Source of the DNA: Fibrobacter sp.
GTDB lineage: Bacteria > Fibrobacterota > Fibrobacteria > Fibrobacterales > Fibrobacteraceae
Direction: 5' to 3'
DNA length: 41,443 bases
NCBI RefSeq assembly: GCF_017551775.1
Contig: NZ_JAFZKX010000092.1
Coordinates: forward strand, 1-41,443
Shown: piece after piece, positions 36,618 to 41,443 of the stretch
Layout: the number at the start of each line of letters is the position of its first letter
How positions within the stretch are numbered: the stretch's first letter is position 1
Notes under the pieces: generated by a model
The model's input: only the letters and a program-made list of their open reading frames with translations
What the model was told of the DNA's origin: nothing
Database searches by the model: none
Translations under genes and position numbers: made by a program

Positions 36618-36986
36618 TTATTTCGGCCGGGTCGCGTCATCCGGATGTTTCAGGATGTACAGGAGCCATGCAGCCATCATCTTGGCCTCGGCAGAATCCA
36701 TCGGGGCGATTTCCATCGGGTCCCACTGGTCGGGGTGCTTGGGCTCGGGCTTCATCAAATAGCGCACGAGGCCCTGCGGGTCTTCCGCATACTGAGCGAC
36801 GTTATCCTTCATGGGAGGCGCCGCAAACTTGCGTGCCCAGCGGTGGCATCCCTTGCACTCGTTGTTGTAGTATTCCGAAGCCTTCGTCTTGAGTTCGGGC
36901 GTCACGGACGGCAACACGAATGCGTCAACCGCGAAAAGCAGGCTCACGGCGACAACAATCAATATGCAAATCCGTGAACCGCGCAT
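36618..36986 (-). CDS. Monoheme cytochrome c, exported
   Basis: A 122-residue protein with a signal or anchor sequence (about 5-22) and one heme motif CKGCH. The following residues (APPMKDNVAQYAEDPQGLVRYLMKPEP and PMEIAPM) offer Met ligands, and the ending is AAWLLYILKHP. ATG 36986 is preferred over a longer frame because GAGGTAGAT lies directly before it and it yields a clean signal sequence. It follows the epimerase by 2 nt, so the two are co-transcribed. It may be the ActE-like electron acceptor of the ACIII-like complex, from which it is separated only by the toxin-antitoxin module. Confidence 0.82.
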   Translation of the reverse strand: MRGSRICILIVVAVSLLFAVDAFVLPSVTPELKTKASEYYNNECKGCHRWARKFAAPPMKDNVAQYAEDPQGLVRYLMKPEPKHPDQWDPMEIAPMDSAEAKMMAAWLLYILKHPDDATRPK

Positions 36987-36988
36987 AT

Positions 36989-38038
36989 CTACCTCAGCGG
37001 GTTCTTGTCGCTCTTGTACCACTTCATGAACTCGGCGATGCCGTCGTGCAGGCTCCAGTGGGGCTTGTAACCGCATTCCGCCTCGAGCTTCGTGGTGTCG
37101 GCGTTCGTCTGGTAAACATCGCCCGGCTGCATCGGCAGGAATTCCTTCTTCGCGGGCTCGCCGTAAGCGTTCTCGATTTCGGCGATAAAGTCCATCAGCT
37201 TCACCGGATTACTGCACCCGATGTTGTACACCTTGTAGGGCACACCGTTCGGGCACTTGTCGGCGACCGGCATGTGGTCAAGCGCATGCACAGAACCTTC
37301 GGCGATGTCGTCGATGTAGGTGAAGTCGCGAATCATGTCGCCGTTGTTGAACACCTTGATGGGTTCACCCTTCGAGATGGCACGGGCAAAGAGCATCGGG
37401 CTCATGTCGGGCCTCCCCCACGGGCCATAAACCGTAAAGTAGCGCAAGCCCGTCATCGGGATGCCATAAAGTTTCGCATAGGAATGCGCCATCAACTCGT
37501 TGCTCTTCTTGCTCGCCGCATACAAACTAACAGGGTTGTCGACCTTGTCGTCTTCGCTGTAAGGCACCTTCGCATTCAGTCCATAAACGGAACTGGACGA
37601 AGCGTAGAGCAAATGCTTCACCTGGTTGTGGCGGCAGGCCTCGAGAATGTTGAGGAAGCCGACCATGTTGCTCTGCATGTAGGCGTACGGGTTCGTGATA
37701 GAGTAGCGCACGCCCGCCTGTGCCGCGAGGTTCACCACCTTGTCGAACTTCTCGGCGGCAAAGAGCTTGTCGATGGATTCCTTGTCGGCGAGGTCCATGC
37801 GAACAAAGCGAGCACCGGAAAGCGTCGCGCTTTCGAGCATGGAACCGAAGGGAACGTCGGCCAGGACGCCCCCATTTTCAGTGCGGAAACCGTTTTCCCA
37901 CAAGCGCCCGTACTTGAGGCGCACATCGTAATAGTCGTTGATGTTGTCAAGCCCGACAACCTCGTCCCCGCGGGCCGAAAGCATCGCCATAATCTTCGAA
38001 GCGATAAAACCCGCTGCACCTGTCACCAGAATCTTCAT
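36989..38038 (-). CDS. UDP-glucuronate 4-epimerase-type NAD-dependent sugar epimerase
   Basis: A 349-residue extended SDR enzyme. It has the NAD-binding TGAAGFI at the N-terminus, DNINDYYDVRLKYGRL (a hallmark of UDP-glucuronate 4-epimerases), the active-site YAASK with upstream SSSSVYG, and TVYGPWGRPDM. It would convert UDP-glucuronate to UDP-galacturonate for envelope polysaccharide. ATG 38038 (MKILVTG) is chosen because AGGACTATTGG precedes it; a longer start at 38059 adds seven residues without support. It is coupled to a cytochrome gene, an unexpected partner, and no other polysaccharide genes are near. Confidence 0.9.
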   Translation of the reverse strand: MKILVTGAAGFIASKIMAMLSARGDEVVGLDNINDYYDVRLKYGRLWENGFRTENGGVLADVPFGSMLESATLSGARFVRMDLADKESIDKLFAAEKFDKVVNLAAQAGVRYSITNPYAYMQSNMVGFLNILEACRHNQVKHLLYASSSSVYGLNAKVPYSEDDKVDNPVSLYAASKKSNELMAHSYAKLYGIPMTGLRYFTVYGPWGRPDMSPMLFARAISKGEPIKVFNNGDMIRDFTYIDDIAEGSVHALDHMPVADKCPNGVPYKVYNIGCSNPVKLMDFIAEIENAYGEPAKKEFLPMQPGDVYQTNADTTKLEAECGYKPHWSLHDGIAEFMKWYKSDKNPLR

Positions 38039-38081
38039 TCCAATAGTCCTATTTTTCAAAAAAAGTAGAAAATATTTTCAC

Positions 38082-38987
38082 CTATTCTAAAGGCAGGGTC
38101 AAGATTGAAACGGACTTACGCCCCACATGGTAATACGCCAAAAAGATTTTCCCGTCCCTTATGTCAAGACGGTATACACTCGCATCCGCGGACACGCGCT
38201 CCTGTTTCCACGTATGTCCGCCATCGGTACTATAAAGCAGGGCGAAGTTATCACTAGGCCATCCCTCACGAACGACAGCCGCAAAGACATCGCCTTTTAC
38301 AAAGAAATCCTTCAACCAAACATCCTTGCCGCCATAGCTCGTTTCGTGTTGCAATTGAGCCTTCCCGTCTTCTATCCGATAAACGAGCACCCGGTTACCC
38401 GAAGAACCGAGTATCCAGCTTTTGTCATTCCGGGCAAAAATCGGAAGAGTACTTTCCACGAAATCACCCGCATACACCCTTTCCCCATTTTCCAACTTGC
38501 ATTTCGGTCCCCCATCCGGAACCGAATCGTTCACGCAAACAATACGAACCTTGCGATAATCCCGATATTTACCAATGGAATCCCACGTCATATAGTCCTC
38601 ACCCGACACATAAACCGCATCGAAGTCGGCATCCTTTTCGTAAGACTCGAGAATCATATGGTCATCCATGGAATAGAACTTCGCAAACGACGTCAAGTTC
38701 CTGATTTCGCTTTTTGTCCAGGTGGCACCCCCATCATATGTTCCAAGGACTGCGGGCAGTTGCTCTATGATACCATACGAACCGAACAAGAAAAGCGAAT
38801 CGGGTCCCCGCACAACCATTTCTTCAATATGAAAGTCCTCGAATTCCGCAGGATAAACCGTCTTTTCGCGAAAGGCCTTCGAGGACGAATCCTTATACGA
38901 CGCGTAAGCGAAAAACACGACGCCCAGCAGCATCAAGACAAGGAATGGTGCTGTAAAGAGGGTAATTACGATAGTTCTTGTCTTCAT
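38082..38987 (-). CDS. Membrane-anchored BNR-repeat protein, unknown
   Basis: A 301-residue protein with one N-terminal TM segment (about 8-28) and an outer domain with BNR-type repeats (TYDGGATWTKS near residue 80 and STDGGHTWKQE near 255), as in sialidase or Ycf48-like beta-propellers. The repeats are too few for a full sialidase and no catalytic residues can be assigned, so a scaffold or sensor role is possible. ATG 38987 is set by AGGAG 7 nt upstream; a longer frame begins beyond the divergent promoter. It is divergent from the TPR-like gene over a 52-bp gap. Confidence 0.68.
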   Translation of the reverse strand: MKTRTIVITLFTAPFLVLMLLGVVFFAYASYKDSSSKAFREKTVYPAEFEDFHIEEMVVRGPDSLFLFGSYGIIEQLPAVLGTYDGGATWTKSEIRNLTSFAKFYSMDDHMILESYEKDADFDAVYVSGEDYMTWDSIGKYRDYRKVRIVCVNDSVPDGGPKCKLENGERVYAGDFVESTLPIFARNDKSWILGSSGNRVLVYRIEDGKAQLQHETSYGGKDVWLKDFFVKGDVFAAVVREGWPSDNFALLYSTDGGHTWKQERVSADASVYRLDIRDGKIFLAYYHVGRKSVSILTLPLE

Positions 38988-39020
38988 GCAAACGCTCCTA
39001 TCCTGTATCGAAAAGTAGAA

Positions 39021-39032
39021 AAAATCTATAAT
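39021..39032. promoter_or_regulatory. Overlapping divergent -10 elements
   Basis: On the plus strand TATAAT (39027-39032) lies 7 nt before the ATG at 39040. On the minus strand the same bases read TTATAGATTT, a plausible -10 for the BNR gene with a leader that carries AGGAG. The two promoters would share their core. Confidence 0.5.
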
Positions 39033-39039
39033 TACAGGT

Positions 39040-39711
39040 ATGAAGAAGATTTTATTCGCCATATTGGCCGTGTATTTCGCACAGGCTTTCGCCGACACTC
39101 CCGAAGAATGGATCACAAAAGCGAACGGCGTGATAAAACAAGAAATCCGGGCATCGAGCAACTCGATACACTCCGCCTATTCCCTCGGGAGCCTCCAAGA
39201 AGCCTCCGCCATCCTGGATTCCGCACTCCAACGGTTCCCGTACCGCATCGACATCTGGCTCGGGCAAGTCCAGCTAAACGGTGAAATGGAAAACTGCAAG
39301 GCGCAAACCAAGTATTTCGAGAAAATCCATGAACTGTTAAAGACAAACAAAGACAAGTGCGAACTCAAGGGCGGGCAAAAGATCGCCGATGCCGACAAGC
39401 TCCTAGAAGGAGAATTCACGATTGCCGCCAGAAAGTACTTCGAGACAGAAAACGACCCCTGCTACGAAATGCTTGCGCGCCAGATGCTCAAGTACCTCCC
39501 CAACAGCGTAGAAGCGCTGAACGCCATGAGCGTCGTCCACTTGCTACAACAGAACGACAGCGCGATAGTTTATCTAGAACGCGCCCACAAGGTCAACCCC
39601 TCCGACTGCATCGTAATCCACAACATCGCGGAATTCTACAAGCGCAAAGGCAACACGAAAAAGCACGAAGAATATACCATGAAAGAAGCGCTGATGTGCA
39701 GACAGAAATAG
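39040..39711 (+). CDS. Exported TPR-like protein
   Basis: A 223-residue exported protein with a signal peptide (MKKILFAILAVYFAQAFA, cut before DTPEE). The rest is helical with degenerate tetratricopeptide-like repeats: GSLQEASAILDSALQRFPYRIDIW, CYEMLARQMLKYLPNSVEALNAM, and NDSAIVYLERAHKVNPSDCIVIHNIAEFYKRKGN. TPR proteins serve as protein-binding scaffolds in the envelope; a partner cannot be named. The gene ends 19 bp before the polyserine lipoprotein, which has its own -10 in that gap. Confidence 0.75.
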   Translation: MKKILFAILAVYFAQAFADTPEEWITKANGVIKQEIRASSNSIHSAYSLGSLQEASAILDSALQRFPYRIDIWLGQVQLNGEMENCKAQTKYFEKIHELLKTNKDKCELKGGQKIADADKLLEGEFTIAARKYFETENDPCYEMLARQMLKYLPNSVEALNAMSVVHLLQQNDSAIVYLERAHKVNPSDCIVIHNIAEFYKRKGNTKKHEEYTMKEALMCRQK

Positions 39712-39718
39712 AAAAGGC

Positions 39719-39724
39719 TATATT
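39719..39724 (+). promoter_or_regulatory. -10 element, leaderless type, for the polyserine lipoprotein
   Basis: TATATT, then AGAACT, then ATGATG at 39731. It starts only 7 bp after the previous stop codon. Confidence 0.65.
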
Positions 39725-39730
39725 AGAACT

Positions 39731-40861
39731 ATGATGAAAAAGAGTTTCGCATTTCTTTTGATGGCGTTCCTTCTCGCAGCGTGTGGCGACGACGACAGCA
39801 GTTTCGCCCCGCGCGACGACGAGTCGTCCAGCAGCATTGAAGAGGAGTCTTCTTCTTCAGTCAACGCGAAGTCGAGTTCTAGTGCGAAGTCCAGCAGCAG
39901 TGTGAAGTCTTCCTCGAGCGTCGCGTCTAGCAGTTCCGCGAAGTCCTCTTCGAGCGTCACACCGCAGTCGAGCTCTAGTGCGAAGTCCAGTAGCAGTGCG
40001 AAGTCTTCCTCGAGCGTTGCGTCTAGCAGTTCCGCGAAGTCCTCTTCTAGTGTCACGCCGCAGTCGAGCTCTAGCGCGAAATCCAGCAGCAGTGTGAAGT
40101 CTTCTTCGAGCGTCACTCCGCAGTCGAGTTCAAGTGTTCCCAGTAGCAGCGGCTATGTCCCGTATGACCATAAGGCTGATTTGGGTGATGCTATTCGTAT
40201 CAAAAGCAGCGATTACAAGACCTTTGTTGATGAACGCAATGGTCGTAGCTACTACTACCTTACGATTAGAGGGAAGAACAAGGCTGGTGAGGTGGATTCC
40301 GTAACCGTGATGGCGGAAAACCTCAATATAGGCAAGATGATTGGTTGGGCCTTGGATCAGGCAAACGATACGTTAATCGAGCGTTACTGCTACGATAGGG
40401 ATACTACAAATTGCGATCGTTATGGTGGCCTCTACCAGTGGGCCGAGATGATGCAGTTGCCGAGCCGCTGCAATACCGAGAGCTGTGCCGATTTGATTCA
40501 GCCGAATCATCAGGGAATCTGCCCCGATGGCTGGCGCCTGCTGACGCAGGATGATTTTTATATAGTGCTGAAATCGGACAACGCCGAACATGGTATTGAA
40601 GATGTCCGAGCTAGAGGTTTCGGTGGCTATAACTACACCGGCTATTCCCTTGTCGGTGCCGGGTATGTGCTGGGTCGTAAACTCAAAAATATAGGGGAAG
40701 CCGCTGGCTGGTTTTATACCGAAGAAGCGGAAGAAGCTCCCGCTGAAGGGGCCTTTGCCTCATCTACAGCAAAAATTGGAGAAATTTTCAGTACCTACGA
40801 GATGGCAAAAACAAATGGTCTCTCCGTCCGTTGCGTAATGGTGGAAAAACAGGCCGAATAA
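39731..40861 (+). CDS. Polyserine-linker lipoprotein with Fib_succ_major-type domain
   Basis: A 376-residue surface lipoprotein. The signal peptide ends in the lipobox LLAAC, giving a lipid-anchored Cys. Residues 35-140 are a polyserine linker with units such as SSSSAK, SSSSVK, SSSSVA and SSSSVTPQ. Residues 150-376 form the C-terminal domain: MAENLNIGK, CYDRDTTNCDRYGGLYQWAEM, CPDGWRLLTQDDF and SVRCV, which match the major paralogous domain (Fib_succ_major, TIGR02145) described from Fibrobacter succinogenes. Its function is unknown; large paralogous sets on the cell surface are typical. The DNA of the linker is a tandem repeat, recorded separately. The start is leaderless-type. Confidence 0.9.
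   Translation: MMKKSFAFLLMAFLLAACGDDDSSFAPRDDESSSSIEEESSSSVNAKSSSSAKSSSSVKSSSSVASSSSAKSSSSVTPQSSSSAKSSSSAKSSSSVASSSSAKSSSSVTPQSSSSAKSSSSVKSSSSVTPQSSSSVPSSSGYVPYDHKADLGDAIRIKSSDYKTFVDERNGRSYYYLTIRGKNKAGEVDSVTVMAENLNIGKMIGWALDQANDTLIERYCYDRDTTNCDRYGGLYQWAEMMQLPSRCNTESCADLIQPNHQGICPDGWRLLTQDDFYIVLKSDNAEHGIEDVRARGFGGYNYTGYSLVGAGYVLGRKLKNIGEAAGWFYTEEAEEAPAEGAFASSTAKIGEIFSTYEMAKTNGLSVRCVMVEKQAE
39872..40123 (+). repeat. In-frame 96-bp tandem repeat coding polyserine
   Basis: Two full 96-bp units (39872-39967, 39968-40063; 32 codons each) and one 60-bp shortened unit (40064-40123). The full units differ at about seven sites, all but one synonymous. Each Ser4 block within a unit has its own mix of TCN and AGY codons, kept between units, which shows recent duplication of the whole unit rather than independent Ser runs. 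Confidence 0.85.
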
Positions 40862-41310
40862 AGCATGTATTCGGGAAAAGAATCGGCGACCCCGGAACAA
40901 GTCCGGGGTGACAGCAGGAAAAAACATCTTCCTGCAGTTTAATACGACACCCGCGGTTCGCGAAAGCCGATGGGACTAACTAGTCACGAGGCTTTCGCAG
41001 TACCCGATTCTTGCATTTTCCTGCAATAAGCAGTCCCATTCCATAGCCCCTCTCGTGTTTCTTTGCGGAGAGAGGCTCTTCGCTAAACGAACACTCGAAC
41101 GAAGTGAATGTGTGAGTGTGCAAAGAGCCTCTTGTAGCAAACTTACTTATAGAGAGCGGTTCTGATAAGGAGAGGTGATTCCGGGACAAGCCCGGGGTGA
41201 CAGGCTCCGGAAAGAACAATCCGATGCTGACCTTCGTCAGCATGACATCTGGCATGACGTCGGTATGACAAGCCGGGGCGTTGCGGGGCGGCGAGCGCCC
41301 GCTCGTGATG
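40862..41310. repeat. Non-coding spacer rich in inverted repeats
   Basis: A stretch of about 450 bp with no convincing gene. It holds CCCCGGA-ACAAG-TCCGGGG (40892-40910), a large stem with arms AGAGGCTCTT (41071-41080) and AAGAGCCTCT (41123-41132) plus an inner ACACTC/GAGTGT, a second CCGGG-ACAAG-CCCGG copy followed by GGTGACAG near 41187-41205, and ATGCTGAC-CTTC-GTCAGCAT (41224-41243). The CCGGGGTGACAG phrase links it to the spacer after ilvD. Confidence 0.65.
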
Positions 41311-41337
41311 TGAACCCCAAAAGTTAGACACAACTTT
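41311..41337 (+). mobile_element. Left terminal inverted repeat of an IS3-like element
   Basis: TGAACCCCAAAAGTTAGACA begins at 41311, closely resembling the ends of IS3-family (IS150 group) elements (TGAAC...CCAAAAGTTGGAC). The transposase reading frame starts 11 bp after it. The right end lies outside the window. Confidence 0.7.
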
Positions 41338-41347
41338 AGAGGCTAGC

Positions 41348-41443
41348 ATGACAAAAATACACACAGAAGAAGAATGGCAAAGAGTCCTCGACCTGCACAA
41401 GGAGGGTATGTTGCCTAGGGCGATAGCTCGCCTAGTTGGCATA
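41348..41443 (+). CDS. IS3-like transposase OrfA, 5' part
   Basis: The first 32 codons of a helix-turn-helix protein (EEEWQRVLDLHKEGMLPRAI then ARLVGI), cut by the window end. The position directly inside an IS3-type inverted repeat and the helix-turn-helix pattern suggest OrfA of an IS3-family transposase, which recognises the element ends. Nothing can be said about integrity, the OrfB frame or target duplication. A Shine-Dalgarno sequence is weak (TTTAGAGG about 5 nt before the ATG). Confidence 0.7.
   Translation, partial: MTKIHTEEEWQRVLDLHKEGMLPRAIARLVGI

Noticed and set aside
39872-40123. CRISPR-like array
   Set aside because: The periodic sequence is in frame, codes for polyserine and has no unique spacers.
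40980-41333. Minus-strand frame of 117 codons in the right-hand spacer
   Set aside because: It runs through several inverted repeats, and its product is explained by repeat sequence; no promoter or ribosome binding site was seen.

Overview
The window looks like a chromosomal segment of a Fibrobacter-like bacterium (Fibrobacterota). The best evidence is the lipoprotein at 39731-40861, which joins a polyserine linker to a Fib_succ_major-type domain. A secreted GH43-like glycoside hydrolase with a basic C-terminal tail, moderately high GC coding sequence, AT-rich promoters and the overall gene repertoire agree with this. The assignment rests on family recognition, not on a search. I see no rRNA, tRNA or CRISPR.

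Layout from left to right: the 3' part of ilvD; a leftward two-gene signalling operon (REC-HD-GYP regulator, then a large hybrid histidine kinase with two REC domains and an Hpt domain); a secreted GH43-like enzyme; a ThiE/TenI-like protein; a small acidic protein with hflX and pgpA; a DUF2279-like exported protein; fabF; orn and a compact penicillin-binding transpeptidase; lgt; rplU-rpmA; a cytoplasmic GH2-type enzyme; two AT-rich cysteine-containing exported proteins beside a tandem hairpin repeat and a possible small RNA; proA-hisI.

Next comes a tightly coupled four-gene operon: an RND/MMPL exporter, an aspartate aminotransferase-like enzyme, an FHA-ABC(ATPase)-ABC2 half-transporter, and a transmembrane Ser/Thr kinase with a discoidin-like outer domain. 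Then yraN, yciO, and a leftward operon that resembles a reduced alternative complex III: pentaheme cytochrome, Tat-type 4Fe-4S protein, ActC/NrfD protein fused to a cytochrome c domain, and a small membrane protein. A DinJ-YafQ toxin-antitoxin pair separates it from a further monoheme cytochrome that is coupled to a UDP-glucuronate 4-epimerase. The right end holds a membrane-anchored BNR-type protein, a TPR-like exported protein, the polyserine lipoprotein, a repeat-rich spacer and the left end of an IS3-like element.

Two themes run through the window. First, eleven genes have a -10-like hexamer (usually TATATT) ending exactly 6 or 7 nt before the start codon, which predicts leaderless transcripts, while fabF, rplU, lgt, the GH2 and the GH43 genes have leaders with Shine-Dalgarno sequences. 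Second, the operon at 23704-30894 pairs an FHA-domain ABC exporter with a Ser/Thr kinase, as in mycobacterial Rv1747/PknF, but with an RND exporter, an aminotransferase and an outside sensor domain on the kinase. This operon and the truncated ACIII-like complex are the most promising systems here.
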